Shown here piece by piece: positions 52,730 through 62,560 of a DNA stretch of 64,000 nt. The notes under the pieces were generated by a model. That model had not been told where the DNA came from, made no database searches, and was given only the letters and a program-made list of their open reading frames with translations. The translations under genes and the position numbers were made by a program. Position 1 is the first letter of the stretch, and each line of letters starts with the position of its first letter. The DNA is from an uncultured Roseibium sp. (GTDB lineage: Bacteria > Pseudomonadota > Alphaproteobacteria > Rhizobiales > Stappiaceae). The DNA lies in NCBI RefSeq assembly GCF_947499295.1, contig NZ_CANMNP010000016.1, forward strand, positions 1 through 64,000. The letters run 5' to 3'.

Positions 52730-53512
52730 TTATGCGTCGAAGTTCATATAGCTCATGCTGATCGACCCATATTCATAACTCCGATGCAACAATTTGGGCC
52801 TAGCATTGGGCTCACCGGCCCCAAAGGCAAAGAAGAGCGGTAGAAGGTGTTCCTCGGTGGGATGGTTCCTGCGGAAGTCAGGCGCGGCTTCCAGATCTTC
52901 AAAATATTCGATGGAGCCTGTTTCCAGTCCCTGGTCCAGCCATCTGTCGAAGCCGGACACCCAATCGGGTGCCGGAGATCCCTGAGGCGCGATGTGGCGC
53001 AGATTGTGGGTCGTGCTGCCGGAACCGACTATCAGATACCCTTTTGTCTTTAACGGAGCGAGGCCTCTGCCAAGCTGAAAGAGCGAGGCTGGTGTGCTTC
53101 CGAAGGGCAAAGACAGCGCGATGACGGGAATATCCGCTTTGGGATAGGCAAGGGACAGCGGCACCCAAGCTACATGGTCGAGACCCCATTCGCTGTCGAG
53201 GACGACGTCGTGACCTTGATTTTCAAGCAGACGAGCAACTTCGTCTACCTGATCCTCATCTGCAAATGCGGGATAGTCGATGCCGTAAAGCGGTTTCGGG
53301 AAGCCTTGAAAATCACGGTAAGTTCGCAGGCGGCCCGGAGCAGAAAGCTTCAAGCCTTGCGTTTCCCAGTGAGCCGACAGGATGATAATGGCTTCCGGAG
53401 TGGGCATGTCATCCGCGAATGACTTCAAAAATCGGCTGGCCGCCGTATCTTCCAGAGCAAGGGTCGGTGCGCCATGTGCGAAAAACACTGACGGCGTCTT
53501 GATCTCCTGCAT
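52730..53512 (-). CDS. DODA-type extradiol ring-opening dioxygenase family protein
   Basis: A 260-residue protein of the class III extradiol dioxygenase (LigB/YgiD) family. Metal-ligand histidines appear in SVFFAHGAPTLAL, ILSAHWETQG and TTHNLRHIAPQG, with GLDHVAWVPLSLAYP as a further signature. The ATG at 53512 (MQEIKTPSVFF) has GGAG eight bases upstream; an ATG at 53530 is possible. The substrate is unknown; E. coli YgiD acts on DOPA. It is convergent with coaBC. Confidence 0.9.
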   Translation of the reverse strand: MQEIKTPSVFFAHGAPTLALEDTAASRFLKSFADDMPTPEAIIILSAHWETQGLKLSAPGRLRTYRDFQGFPKPLYGIDYPAFADEDQVDEVARLLENQGHDVVLDSEWGLDHVAWVPLSLAYPKADIPVIALSLPFGSTPASLFQLGRGLAPLKTKGYLIVGSGSTTHNLRHIAPQGSPAPDWVSGFDRWLDQGLETGSIEYFEDLEAAPDFRRNHPTEEHLLPLFFAFGAGEPNARPKLLHRSYEYGSISMSYMNFDA

Positions 53513-53622
53513 CTCACACGCTCCGCTCATCCGTTCAGTTTGTTCAAGATGAACATAGGCGTAGTAGGCATCTTCATTAATGCCCTGATCGGAGAAGGCC
53601 TGTTCCCGGATCGTGAACAATT

Positions 53623-53651
53623 AAAAACCGCCTCCGGATGACCGGAAGCGG
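53623..53651 (-). terminator. Terminator of the OmpA-like gene
   Basis: On the minus strand CCGCTTCCGG and CCGGAGGCGG form a 10-bp stem with one mismatch and a four-base loop, followed by TTTTTAA. It stands 23 bases after the OmpA-like stop codon. Confidence 0.8.
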
Positions 53652-53673
53652 CAATTTTGCAATGCAATGATTG

Positions 53674-54255
53674 TTATCTGTAGCCGACATTAATCAGCTG
53701 AACACGGCGGTTGATCGCCGCATCCGGCTTGGATGGCTCGCGAAGCTGCTCTTCGCCCATACCCACGGCGAACAGATACTGGCTGGGAACCTGGAAAGTG
53801 GTGACAAGCGCTTCCCGTACTGCCTTTGCACGCCTGATGGAGAGTTCAAGATTATACTCGCGATCGCCCTTGGCATCGGTGTGCCCGACGATAAAGAAGG
53901 TCTGGCCTTGCAGATATGGCGTGTGCAATGCGTCCGCGATCAAACCGACTGTCTCATAGGACTCAGGTTTAATGCGCGCAGAATCAAAGTCGAAAGTGAT
54001 TTCGATGTTGAACTGCCGCAAGGAAGCCAACTTGTCCCAAAGAGGCACGCCTTGCGGCGAGTTGGCGCCTGGATACTTCTGGATGTTTTCAAATGCTGCC
54101 TTTTGCAACGCATCTGCGCTGACATCCACTTTTTGCTGAGCACCCTGAAGTGAATTGATGATCTCGTTCCGGTTCAGTTGTGTCTGCGCCGATGAACCCA
54201 CGACCGCTGTCGTCATAACGGCAGCCGAAAGACCTGCCAAAAGAAGCTTTTTCAT
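53674..54255 (-). CDS. OmpA-family peptidoglycan-binding exported protein
   Basis: A 193-residue protein. The signal peptide MKKLLLAGLSAAVMTTAVVG is followed by a short helical region. The C-terminal OmpA-like domain (about 85-190) shows ITFDFDSARIKPES, FIVGHTDAKGDREYNLELSI, RRAKAVREAL and AINRRVQLI, which bind diaminopimelate of peptidoglycan. No beta-barrel and no lipobox are present, so it is a free periplasmic form. It lies just downstream of a Cys-rich exported protein. Confidence 0.9.
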   Translation of the reverse strand: MKKLLLAGLSAAVMTTAVVGSSAQTQLNRNEIINSLQGAQQKVDVSADALQKAAFENIQKYPGANSPQGVPLWDKLASLRQFNIEITFDFDSARIKPESYETVGLIADALHTPYLQGQTFFIVGHTDAKGDREYNLELSIRRAKAVREALVTTFQVPSQYLFAVGMGEEQLREPSKPDAAINRRVQLINVGYR

Positions 54256-54275
54256 TTTAGTCTCCCAATCCGGTC

Positions 54276-54692
54276 TTAGCGGTAGCCAGCAAGATCAATT
54301 GCCGTGTTGCATTTTTCGCCGACAGAACGCTGTGCCTTCAAAAGGCAGCGCAAGACATGACCTGCGCCTTCCTTGACACCCTTGCACAGACGGCGGGCGT
54401 CATTGGTGCAGATCTTGGGAGCTGCGGCCTGTGCAGCAAGACGTTCCTGAATGAGGGATGCGACCACTGCGCGGTCGGCATTGCATTTTTGTGAGACTTT
54501 TGCCTCGTTTTGAGCAAGGCATTGACCGATGCCGTTATCCGCGAGCGTGGCACTCTTGCAGTATTTATCGATGTCCGCTCCGCAGCTTGCAGATAGTATT
54601 TTAATAGCTTCCGCAAAGCCGACGGTTTGGGCGGCAGCAGGAGCGTTCGCCATCAATAGCGTGGCCGTCAATGCAAAAATCAAACGTTTCAT
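54276..54692 (-). CDS. Exported Cys-rich (GLG1-type repeat) protein
   Basis: A 138-residue exported protein with signal peptide MKRLIFALTATLLMANAPAA. The mature part has two repeats of the pattern C-x3-D-x3-(Y/L)-C-(x)n-C-L-x(n)-S/V-x2-K-C: CGADIDKYCKSATLADNGIG to SQKC, and CTNDARRLCKGVKEGAGHVL to GEKC. This fits the cysteine-rich GLG1 repeat family (PF00839). Eight cysteines suggest four disulfides. The function is unknown. It starts 20 bases upstream of the OmpA-like gene and is probably cotranscribed. Confidence 0.82.
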   Translation of the reverse strand: MKRLIFALTATLLMANAPAAAQTVGFAEAIKILSASCGADIDKYCKSATLADNGIGQCLAQNEAKVSQKCNADRAVVASLIQERLAAQAAAPKICTNDARRLCKGVKEGAGHVLRCLLKAQRSVGEKCNTAIDLAGYR

Positions 54693-54896
54693 GTTGTGAA
54701 TCTCCCAACCAGGGGCAAAAGGGAAACGACCGCTCACCCCAGACAACATTCCGACACGCCAGAGTGTTTCAGGAGATTTCTGCGACCGCAAGTATATCTT
54801 TGATTTTTCTGGTTAATGAGCTTTTCACCATTGCCAATCTTGACAGCGCTTTGCGAATGTCGTCCCTCGGCACAAATCAACATCCGGAACCTAATG

Positions 54897-55346
54897 ATGC
54901 CCGTTACGTTGGAACTCAAGCGCCTGGACCATGGGTTGGACCTGCCCCTCCCCTCCTATCAATCAGAACTTGCCGCCGGCCTCGACCTTTTGGCGGCGGT
55001 TGATGACCCTGTCACCCTGGCACCGGGTGAACGTATGCTCGTGCCGACAGGACTTTCCATGGCGCTGCCGGCAGGTTTCGAGGCGCAGGTCCGACCACGC
55101 TCGGGCCTTGCTGCAAAACATGGAGTTACGGTCCTCAATACGCCGGGTACCATCGACGCGGATTATCGCGGCGAAGTGAAGGTCATTCTGATCAACTTTG
55201 GCCAGGAGCCCTTTCAAATTTCCCGCGCCGACCGGATCGCGCAGATGGTTATCGCACCGGTGTTGCAGGCCGCGATTACGGAAGTTGATGTTCTGTCTGA
55301 AACAAATCGTGGAACCGGCGGCTTCGGTTCAACGGGCCGCAGCTAA
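54897..55346 (+). CDS. dut: dUTP diphosphatase
   Basis: A 149-residue trimeric dUTPase that keeps uracil out of DNA and makes dUMP. The five motifs are in order: [38 protein letters not shown] and the glycine-rich tail [13 protein letters not shown]. An ATG three bases upstream is also possible. GGAA lies seven bases before the chosen ATG. Confidence 0.96.
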   Translation: MPVTLELKRLDHGLDLPLPSYQSELAAGLDLLAAVDDPVTLAPGERMLVPTGLSMALPAGFEAQVRPRSGLAAKHGVTVLNTPGTIDADYRGEVKVILINFGQEPFQISRADRIAQMVIAPVLQAAITEVDVLSETNRGTGGFGSTGRS

Positions 55347-55366
55347 GAACCGGGAATGACAAGCGC

Positions 55367-56026
55367 ATGACCCCCAGTCTCGTAATTTTCGATTGCGATG
55401 GTGTTCTGGTCGACACCGAACGCATGACCAATCAGAACATGGCAGATCTGGTCTCCGCACTTGGATTTGAAATCAGCGGCGCGGAATGTCAGCGCCGCTT
55501 CATGGGTCGTACGCTGGAGAACGTGAAGGAGATGGTCGAAGATCTGATCGGGCACAAGCTGCCTGACGACTGGCCAGATCAGGTTCGTATGCGTGACCTT
55601 GAAAGCTTCAAGTCCGGTGTTCCAGCCATCGAAGGCATCGAAGGCGTTCTGGATGAGCTGGACAGACGCGGGGTCCCTTACTGCGTCGGGTCTTCGGGAA
55701 AGTATGAAAAGATGCACGCAACGCTTGGCAGTTCCGGCTTACTGCCTCGCGTCAAAGACCGTCTTTTCTCCGCACAGGACTGCGAACGGGGCAAACCTTC
55801 ACCGGATGTCTTTTTGCTCGCTGCGAAAACAATGGGGCACCCGCCTGAAACCTGCGTCGTCATTGAAGACAGCCTGCCCGGCGTCCGGGCTGCTGTCGCT
55901 GCAGGAATGACCGTTTTTGCGTTTGCGGAAGATCCTGCGTCTGACAAAAAGGCACTGCACTCGGCCGGTGCTGTTCTCTTTGAGGAAATGGCTGGCCTTC
56001 CCGATCTTCTCTTTTCCAATACTTAG
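55367..56026 (+). CDS. HAD-superfamily (IA) phosphatase
   Basis: A 219-residue hydrolase. Motif I is IFDCDGVLVDTE, motif II CVGSSGKYEK, and motifs III and IV are GKPSPDVFLLAA and CVVIEDSLPGVRAA. The helical cap after motif I places it in subfamily IA, close to YieH/6-phosphogluconate phosphatase or beta-phosphoglucomutase-like enzymes. The substrate cannot be told. It follows dut after 20 bases. Confidence 0.92.
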   Translation: MTPSLVIFDCDGVLVDTERMTNQNMADLVSALGFEISGAECQRRFMGRTLENVKEMVEDLIGHKLPDDWPDQVRMRDLESFKSGVPAIEGIEGVLDELDRRGVPYCVGSSGKYEKMHATLGSSGLLPRVKDRLFSAQDCERGKPSPDVFLLAAKTMGHPPETCVVIEDSLPGVRAAVAAGMTVFAFAEDPASDKKALHSAGAVLFEEMAGLPDLLFSNT

Positions 56027-56169
56027 GTAATTCCTAGAAAATGGTTCCGCGGTCCACCGCGGATAGGCGATCTGCACCCCTTATATCTTTGCTGGGCGCA
56101 TACTATCTTATCGCACTAGACCAAGGATACTGCCGGAAACGCGAATGCCCGGCAAACAGGGAGATTGCC

Positions 56170-57129
56170 ATGTCCATGACGACCAGCGGCCGCGGAAAGA
56201 TCTATTCCTCGATTACCGAAACCATTGGCGATACACCGATCGTGCGGCTCAACCGGCTTGCCCAGGCTCACGGCGTCAAAGGCAACCTTCTGGCGAAACT
56301 TGAGTTCTTCAATCCGATCGCAAGCGTCAAGGACCGCATTGGCGTTGCCATGATCGAAGCGATGGAAAAGGACGGCAAGATCGCTCCAGGCAAGACCACA
56401 CTTGTCGAGCCGACTTCCGGCAACACAGGCATTGCATTGGCCTTTGTCGCAGCGGCCAAGGGATACCGCCTCATTTTGGTGATGCCTGAGACCATGTCTG
56501 TCGAACGCCGTAAGATGTTCAAGATCCTTGGCGCCGAACTGGAACTGACAGAGGGTCCAAAAGGCATGAAGGGCGCAATTGCGCGCGCAGAAGAACTGCT
56601 TGGCGAAATCGACGGTGCCGTTATGCCCCAACAATTCGAGAACCCCGCCAACCCCGAAATTCACCGCAACACAACTGCGCAGGAGATCTGGAACGACACC
56701 GATGGCAAAATCGATGTGTTTGTTTCAGGAATTGGAACCGGCGGCACAATTACAGGCGTAAGTCAGGTTCTGAAGGAGCGCAAGCCGGACCTTCACGTGG
56801 TTGCCGTCGAGCCGTCAGACAGTCCGATCCTGTCGGGTGGCAATCCTGGCCCGCACAAAATCCAGGGCATTGGAGCGGGCTTCGTCCCGGGTGTCCTTGA
56901 AACATCGATCTATGACGAAGTTCAAACCGTCGAGAATGACGCCGCTTTTGCGATGGCCCGCGAAGTTGCCAAGCTTGAAGGCGTGCCCGTCGGCATTTCC
57001 TCCGGAGCTGCGCTGACCGCGGCCATTCGTGTTGGGAAACGTGACGGGATGGAAGACAAGAACATTGTCGTGATCATCCCGTCTTTTGCGGAACGCTACT
57101 TGTCGACAGCGCTCTTTGACGACGTCTGA
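56170..57129 (+). CDS. cysK: Cysteine synthase A
   Basis: A 319-residue PLP enzyme that makes cysteine from O-acetylserine and sulfide. The PLP lysine is in [11 protein letters not shown]. The substrate loop is [12 protein letters not shown], the phosphate loop [15 protein letters not shown], and the PLP N1 contact is [12 protein letters not shown]. The ATG at 56170 follows AGGGAG. A perfect 7-bp hairpin (56046-56063) lies upstream. Confidence 0.96.
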   Translation: MSMTTSGRGKIYSSITETIGDTPIVRLNRLAQAHGVKGNLLAKLEFFNPIASVKDRIGVAMIEAMEKDGKIAPGKTTLVEPTSGNTGIALAFVAAAKGYRLILVMPETMSVERRKMFKILGAELELTEGPKGMKGAIARAEELLGEIDGAVMPQQFENPANPEIHRNTTAQEIWNDTDGKIDVFVSGIGTGGTITGVSQVLKERKPDLHVVAVEPSDSPILSGGNPGPHKIQGIGAGFVPGVLETSIYDEVQTVENDAAFAMAREVAKLEGVPVGISSGAALTAAIRVGKRDGMEDKNIVVIIPSFAERYLSTALFDDV

Positions 57130-57179
57130 TGACATCCGTCCCGCGGCAACCGCCGTGGGGCGGCCTGCCGGTAAGAACG

Positions 57180-57770
57180 TCAGACCGGCCTCTCCATTCT
57201 GGTTGCTGAGGAAAACCCGAACACGTATTTGAGCGGGCCTGTTTCCTCGCGGCTCAATGGCATGAACCCCTGCCTTTCGTAAAGAGCACGCGCGCGGGGA
57301 TTTGTGTCGATCACGTCAAGGCGCACCCGAGACAGTTGCTGTCTTTGTGCTTCAATGCAAACTGCGTCCAGCAGCTTTGTGCCGATGCCCTGACCTCGCG
57401 CCCGCTCGCTGACGAAAATACCATCCATCAACAAGATCCCTGGCTCCACGTCACGCTCGAGCACATCAAGCACCATACCACGCCAGAAGCCCCCGAAGGG
57501 GCCGAATACGGCCGTCATGTCCGACAGCTCACCGGCAACCAGAGCTCCTTTGGCGGTCTTGAAACCGGCGAGACCAAGCAAGTCTCCCTCTTGGCCGAGT
57601 GCGCTGATGGCAAAGTCCGGATCCAGGATCCTCTCGATCAACTGCATCGCTTTGCGTTCAGGTGACAGGACCTTGCCGAGCTTTCCCCTGAAGGCCTGCC
57701 AGAAAAGGCCTGCTGCAACAGGCCGCTGATCTTCCGGAAACCCCGGAACAATTGTTATGCCAGCCGACAT
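57180..57770 (-). CDS. GNAT-family N-acetyltransferase
   Basis: A 196-residue acetyltransferase. Motif A is IFVSERARGQGIGTKLLDAV, followed by LSRVRLDVIDTNPRARALYE and RQGFMPL. The N-terminal region is long (about 110 residues) with a Gly/Phe-rich segment. It starts eight bases after ybjQ and is convergent with cysK. The substrate is unknown. Confidence 0.9.
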   Translation of the reverse strand: MSAGITIVPGFPEDQRPVAAGLFWQAFRGKLGKVLSPERKAMQLIERILDPDFAISALGQEGDLLGLAGFKTAKGALVAGELSDMTAVFGPFGGFWRGMVLDVLERDVEPGILLMDGIFVSERARGQGIGTKLLDAVCIEAQRQQLSRVRLDVIDTNPRARALYERQGFMPLSREETGPLKYVFGFSSATRMERPV

Positions 57771-57778
57771 AAACAGGC

Positions 57779-58096
57779 CTAACGAACGATGACAGCTGTT
57801 CCCGTTGCGCTGACCATGAGCATCGATCCGTTCTGGCCAACCGTTTCGTAGTCAAGATCAACCCCGATGACGGCATTTGCACCAAGTGCCTGGGCTTGTT
57901 GACACATTTCATCAACGGCAATCTTGCGCGCCTTGGCAAGTTCTTCCTCGTATGCACCGGAGCGACCACCGACAATATCTCTGATGCCTGCGAAGAGATC
58001 CTTGAACAGGTTGGCTCCCAAAATCGCCTCGCCTGTCACGAGACCCTTGTAGTCCAGGTCCCGGCCTTGAATTGTGTTGGTGGTGGTGACAAGCAT
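57779..58096 (-). CDS. ybjQ: YbjQ/UPF0145 family protein
   Basis: A 105-residue protein. The patterns [40 protein letters not shown] and [15 protein letters not shown] are those of the YbjQ family (DUF74), a pentameric dodecin-like fold of unknown function. The ATG at 58096 begins [11 protein letters not shown]. It heads an operon with an acetyltransferase gene. Confidence 0.92.
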   Translation of the reverse strand: MLVTTTNTIQGRDLDYKGLVTGEAILGANLFKDLFAGIRDIVGGRSGAYEEELAKARKIAVDEMCQQAQALGANAVIGVDLDYETVGQNGSMLMVSATGTAVIVR

Positions 58097-58321
58097 CCTG
58101 TTTCTCCGTTTACGGCATCCGCGCAATGACATGGGTTGGCCGATCGAGCATTGCAAGGAAATCGGGCAAATGCCAGATGCCGTTGGTTGTCCCTCTGGGC
58201 ACGGGAATACATTTGAAGATCCTAGGCCTGATCAAGACAAAACAATTCTTCAAGTCTTTTCCGATGAAAAATGTAGTCTGGCACAAAGCCGTCAATTCCT
58301 CATTCCTCAAAAGGAAACGCC

Positions 58322-59362
58322 ATGAAGGCCGTGTTCTTTGAAGCCTTTGCCCAGACACCGAAACTCGCCACCCTCCCGGATCCGGCACCGGAAGCACACG
58401 GTGCTGTTTTGAAAGTTGAGGCCACAGGTGTCTGCCGAAGCGACTGGCACGGCTGGATGGGCCACGATCCGGATATCGTTTTACCGCATGTTCCGGGCCA
58501 TGAACTTGCCGGCATCGTTATGGAGGTTGGAAAGGACGTCCGCCGATGGAAGCCGGGCGACCGGGTAACGGTGCCCTTTGTCGGCGGATGCGGCACTTGT
58601 TCCGAATGTCACGCAGGTCATCAACAAGTTTGCGAAAACCAGTTTCAGCCAGGGTTTACACACTGGGGGTCATTTGCGGAATACGTGTCCATTCACAACG
58701 CCGACCTCAATCTCGTTGCTCTGCCCGATGACATGGCTTTCGCAACGGCCGCCAGTCTTGGATGCCGCTTTGCCACGTCATTTCGCGCTGTCGTTGATCA
58801 GGCAAGAACATCTGCCGGAGAATGGGTTGCCGTTCATGGGTGCGGCGGTGTCGGTCTCTCGGCTGTCATGATCGCAAATGCCATTGGCGCCAACGTTGTG
58901 GCAATCGATATTGCGGATGAGAAACTTTCCCTTGCCCGAGATCTTGGCGCCGTTGCCACGATCAACGGCGCCTTGGAACCAGATGTGGCCGGCGCGGTCA
59001 TTGAGCTCACGCGCGGTGGCGCTCACGTCTCGGTCGACGCCCTTGGCCATCCAACGACCTGTTTCAATTCCATACAGAACCTGAGGCGCCGAGGACGGCA
59101 TGTCCAGATCGGCCTGATGCTGGGCGACCAGAGCACCCCGCAGGTTCCGATGGCGAAGGTGATCGGGCAGGAACTGGAAATTTTGGGCAGCCACGGCATG
59201 CAGGCTCATCGATATGACGCCATGCTGGACATGGTAACAACCGGAAAACTGAACCCCTCCCGCTTGGTTGGCGAGGAGATCAGCCTCGAACAGTCAATTG
59301 CGGCACTCACGTCGATGGACCGCTTTCAATCCGTCGGCGCGACTGTCGTGACTCAGTTCTGA
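58322..59362 (+). CDS. Zinc-dependent alcohol dehydrogenase
   Basis: A 346-residue medium-chain dehydrogenase. The catalytic zinc ligands are Cys in [10 protein letters not shown] and His-Glu in [11 protein letters not shown] structural-zinc cluster is suggested by [17 protein letters not shown]. The NAD-binding motif is [20 protein letters not shown] with Asp after the second strand (VVAIDIADE), suggesting NAD(H). The substrate may be a general alcohol. It stands alone. Confidence 0.92.
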   Translation: MKAVFFEAFAQTPKLATLPDPAPEAHGAVLKVEATGVCRSDWHGWMGHDPDIVLPHVPGHELAGIVMEVGKDVRRWKPGDRVTVPFVGGCGTCSECHAGHQQVCENQFQPGFTHWGSFAEYVSIHNADLNLVALPDDMAFATAASLGCRFATSFRAVVDQARTSAGEWVAVHGCGGVGLSAVMIANAIGANVVAIDIADEKLSLARDLGAVATINGALEPDVAGAVIELTRGGAHVSVDALGHPTTCFNSIQNLRRRGRHVQIGLMLGDQSTPQVPMAKVIGQELEILGSHGMQAHRYDAMLDMVTTGKLNPSRLVGEEISLEQSIAALTSMDRFQSVGATVVTQF

Positions 59363-59400
59363 TCTTTGGAAGCACGGTCGCTTGAGCGCGCTATTCCTGC

Positions 59401-60927
59401 TCAGGCCGCACGGCGCGACATGTCCTGGCCACGATAACTGAGGGCTTCCGTAAGATGGATACGGCCAACGCTGTCCATGCCGTCCAGATCGGCCAGCGTA
59501 CGGGCCAGCTTGAGAACGCGATGATAGCCGCGTGCACTTAGATGCAGCCGTTCGGCGATTTCGTGTAGGAAAGCCAACCCTTTGCTGTCAGGTTGGGCGA
59601 TTGTCTCAACGGCAGAAGCCGGAGCCTGGGCGTTGGTCCGGCAGGGCAATCCCAATGCCAGAAACCTCTGCTCCTGTATCCGGCGCGCCTCTGCCACCCT
59701 TGCTGCAACTGCCGACGACGCCTCACTTGCGGCAGGACCAATCAGATCAGACGCAGTAACGGCCGGCACGTCGATCCGCAGATCAATCCGATCAAGCAGC
59801 GGCCCGCTGACCCTGGCCTGATAGTCGGTCACACACCGCTCGCCGCGCCGGCACTGGTGGCCGGGCTCCCCAGCATGCCCGCAGCGGCACGGGTTCATCG
59901 CGGCAACCAGCTGAATGCGGGCAGGATAGGTCACCCGGTGGTTGGCCCTGGCAATGACGGCTTCACCGGATTCAAGCGGCTGGCGCAAACTGTCGAGGAC
60001 CTGGGGATTGAACTCCGGCAACTCATCCAGAAAGAGCACACCATTATGCGCCAGAGACACTTCTCCGGGTTTTGCCTTCAGGCCGCCACCCACGAGTGCG
60101 GCCATGGACGCTGAATGGTGCGGTGACCGGAAAGGCCGCCTGTCGGTCAGTTTCCCTTCCGCAAGCTCTCCGGCCAAAGACGCGATCATCGAGACCTCAA
60201 GCAGTTCGCGCGGTGTCAACGCGGGCAGTATGGAGGGCAGACGACTGGCCAGCATGGATTTGCCGGAACCGGGCGGGCCGGTCATCAGCAGGTTGTGGCC
60301 CCCGGCAGCTGCAATTTCCAAGGCCCGGCGTGCACTTTCCTGACCTTTGACTTCGGCAAGGTCAGGCATGATGCCTGCATTGCTGTGCAGCTTTGCGGTC
60401 GGTCGGGACAGAACCTGGGTTCCCTTGAAGTGATTGGCCAGCTGAATGAGCGATCTGGGTGCAAGAACATCCATGTCCTTGTCCGCCCATGCGGCCTCAC
60501 CTCCGCTTGCCTCGGGACAGATAAGACCCTTGCCCAGCGCATTGGCGCCCATCGCGGCAGGCAATACGCCCGTGACCGGTGCCAGGGTTCCGTCGAGCCC
60601 AAGCTCACCAAGTACGACATAACTTTCCAGGAATTCTGCCGGTATCGCACCAATTGCCGCCATGATGCCGAGGGCGATGGGAAGGTCATAATGTGATCCT
60701 TCCTTGGGCAAGTCCGCAGGCGCCAGGTTGACCGTCACCCGCTTTGCCGGCAGTGCAAGACCGGAGGCGCTGAGCGCTGCCCGCACGCGTTCCCTGCTTT
60801 CAGCAACTGCCTTGTCCGGAAGACCGACAATATTGAACATCACCGCGCCCGGTCCGACATGCACTTGCACATCCACCTTCACTGCATCGATGCCCTGAAA
60901 CGCGACTGTCGCTATCCGGCTGACCAT
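59401..60927 (-). CDS. comM: YifB/ComM-family Mg chelatase-like AAA ATPase
   Basis: A 508-residue protein. A Lon-protease-like N-terminal domain (VDVQVHVGPGAVMFNIVGLP) precedes the AAA+ module with Walker A MTGPPGSGKSMLA and Walker B NGVLFLDELPEF, then AMNPCRCGHAGEP with the Cys cluster up to CRRGERC, and the C-terminal SARGYHRVLKLARTLADLDG. ComM is a helicase that drives branch migration during natural transformation. It stands apart from other competence genes. Confidence 0.94.
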   Translation of the reverse strand: MVSRIATVAFQGIDAVKVDVQVHVGPGAVMFNIVGLPDKAVAESRERVRAALSASGLALPAKRVTVNLAPADLPKEGSHYDLPIALGIMAAIGAIPAEFLESYVVLGELGLDGTLAPVTGVLPAAMGANALGKGLICPEASGGEAAWADKDMDVLAPRSLIQLANHFKGTQVLSRPTAKLHSNAGIMPDLAEVKGQESARRALEIAAAGGHNLLMTGPPGSGKSMLASRLPSILPALTPRELLEVSMIASLAGELAEGKLTDRRPFRSPHHSASMAALVGGGLKAKPGEVSLAHNGVLFLDELPEFNPQVLDSLRQPLESGEAVIARANHRVTYPARIQLVAAMNPCRCGHAGEPGHQCRRGERCVTDYQARVSGPLLDRIDLRIDVPAVTASDLIGPAASEASSAVAARVAEARRIQEQRFLALGLPCRTNAQAPASAVETIAQPDSKGLAFLHEIAERLHLSARGYHRVLKLARTLADLDGMDSVGRIHLTEALSYRGQDMSRRAA

Positions 60928-61015
60928 AACCTGCTCACTACCTTAAGATGCAACGCATCGAAGCATATCCGTGATCAGGATTCAAGAACAGAAGAAGAAC
61001 AAATTATCCTGACAG

Positions 61016-61246
61016 TCAGCAAACCATTGCAGGCCGTCCGGGATAAAAGTTGCAGGGCCGCTCCACGCCGGAAAGAACGTCCTGCAAATAGGGCGGAACA
61101 CAATAGTGTTCATCCAAAGTCAGACGATTCGCCTCAAGCCATTGAGAAACAAGTTCGATCAGCATTTCCGGGTCTTTTTCAAACATCGCCCGGCACACTT
61201 CCATCTCGAGCTGCGCACTTGTCTTCACCGCCTGTGTAATAATCAT
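61016..61246 (-). CDS. Small hypothetical protein
   Basis: I do not recognise this 76-residue acidic protein (MIITQAVKTSAQLEMEVCRA onward, ending RPAMVC). It has no signal peptide or membrane segment. The central part is helical, and three cysteines occur in the second half and at the end. A GTG at 61258 would add four residues. It lies between comM and the MFS operon on the same strand. Its coding status is probable but not certain. Confidence 0.55.
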   Translation of the reverse strand: MIITQAVKTSAQLEMEVCRAMFEKDPEMLIELVSQWLEANRLTLDEHYCVPPYLQDVLSGVERPCNFYPGRPAMVC

Positions 61247-61348
61247 TGGCCCAATCACTGTTCTTTATTATCAATTTATACGTGCTTATATCGTGCCTGC
61301 AATTTTAGGAGTTTTCCAGCAAATAGCAGTTATGCGCACATCCGGCGC

Positions 61349-61365
61349 CATAACTGAGTGTTATG
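61349..61365. repeat. CATAA-N7-TTATG inverted repeat at the MFS stop codon
   Basis: CATAACTGAGTGTTATG is a 17-bp inverted repeat (6-bp arms) that overlaps the stop of the MFS gene. The same CATAA-N7-TTATG pattern occurs at 63659-63675 in front of the LysR gene. It may be a binding site or a coincidence. Confidence 0.35.
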
Positions 61366-62560
61366 CATGCGGTGGCATCACGGCTTTGCCGCGAACGGCA
61401 ATCACGGCGAGACTGCAACAGAGCAGACCGGCTGCCATAAACAGGGTTGAATGACCGGTTACCGGGATCAGGAACCCGCTGATGACCGGCCCGATACCTT
61501 GTCCTAGCGAGATCAAAAAGAAGGTGAAGCCGAAGCCTATTGACGGAGTTTCGAAAAAGATACGCATGCTCCACATGCCAAATAGCGCCGTCATCACGAT
61601 AAAGCCTGCACCGAAACACGCCGCAGACACATAGATACCGACCTTTGTCCCGATCAAAAGCGGCAGCGTTCCGACCGCAGCACCGACGATCAGAGACAGC
61701 ATCACGTAGGTTTGGCGAAGGCCCCAACGGTTCACCAGTCCGCCTGCAAAGCAGCCTGTAACGCCAGCTATGCCAAGCACGATCCAGAACAGCACTGCAT
61801 CGCGCGGGTTGCCGGTGAGCATGTAAAGAAGTTCAACAGCATAGGTCCAGTAGACCGCAGTGATGATGCCGAACAGAAATGCGGCTATGAATAGCGGCCG
61901 GGCGGTCCGTTCCCCGAGCAGTCTGAAAGAGACCGTCAGTGCTGCGGGTTTTGTCTGCGCGCTGCGCTGTGGCAATGCCAGCAAATTCCAGACCGTGATA
62001 AGCAATGCCAGTGCTGCAAAGGCCATCCAGGCAAGCCGCCAGTCTTCCCCGGCATAAAGAGCAAGAGGCCCCGCAATGGCGACACCGAACCCGGTTCCGG
62101 AGTTGATCCAAGCATATACCGTGTTCTGACGGCCGGGTGCGGTGTGACGGACAATGACATCGGAGAACGGCGGATAAGCAAGACCCGGGCTGGTGCCGGC
62201 CACAAAGACCCCGAAGGCCAGCGTCCAGGGGTCCGGCGCCAAGGCGATGATCGCCATTCCGAGAGCCGCTGCAAGGCCGCCAAGCAAGATGGGAAGGCGT
62301 GGCTCGACAAAAGTCGACAACCAAGATCCGGCGAAGGTCGCCGCCAGATACCCCAGATAGGAAGCACCGGCGATCAGCCCGATAGTCTCGGGAGAGAGGC
62401 CGAATTCCTGGCGAATGTCGGGGAGAAACAATCCGAAGCAGTACCTGGCCAGTCCGTAAGTGACGGCAACAATGGCTAGTCCCGCGGCAGTCAGACCACG
62501 GGTTTGTGCTGCGGACACCTCACACCCGGCGGGAGAGCTGGAAATGAAGTGTCTGGTCAT
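61361..62560 (-). CDS. MFS transporter
   Basis: A 399-residue transporter with twelve hydrophobic segments. The N-terminal pattern AGLAIVAVTYGLARYCFGLF and LGYLAATFAGSWL, with APDPWTLAFGVFVAGTSPGL, resembles the YbfB/CynX-like group of the major facilitator superfamily. The ATG at 62560 overlaps the upstream methyltransferase gene by 41 bases; a GTG at 62518, one base after that stop codon, is an alternative. It may export the product of the methyltransferase. Confidence 0.88.
   Translation of the reverse strand: MTRHFISSSPAGCEVSAAQTRGLTAAGLAIVAVTYGLARYCFGLFLPDIRQEFGLSPETIGLIAGASYLGYLAATFAGSWLSTFVEPRLPILLGGLAAALGMAIIALAPDPWTLAFGVFVAGTSPGLAYPPFSDVIVRHTAPGRQNTVYAWINSGTGFGVAIAGPLALYAGEDWRLAWMAFAALALLITVWNLLALPQRSAQTKPAALTVSFRLLGERTARPLFIAAFLFGIITAVYWTYAVELLYMLTGNPRDAVLFWIVLGIAGVTGCFAGGLVNRWGLRQTYVMLSLIVGAAVGTLPLLIGTKVGIYVSAACFGAGFIVMTALFGMWSMRIFFETPSIGFGFTFFLISLGQGIGPVISGFLIPVTGHSTLFMAAGLLCCSLAVIAVRGKAVMPPHA

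Noticed and set aside
56046..56063. Hairpin TCCGCGG-TCCA-CCGCGGA upstream of cysK
   Set aside because: Stable, but without a T-run and with self-complementary arms; no clear role as terminator or riboswitch could be supported.
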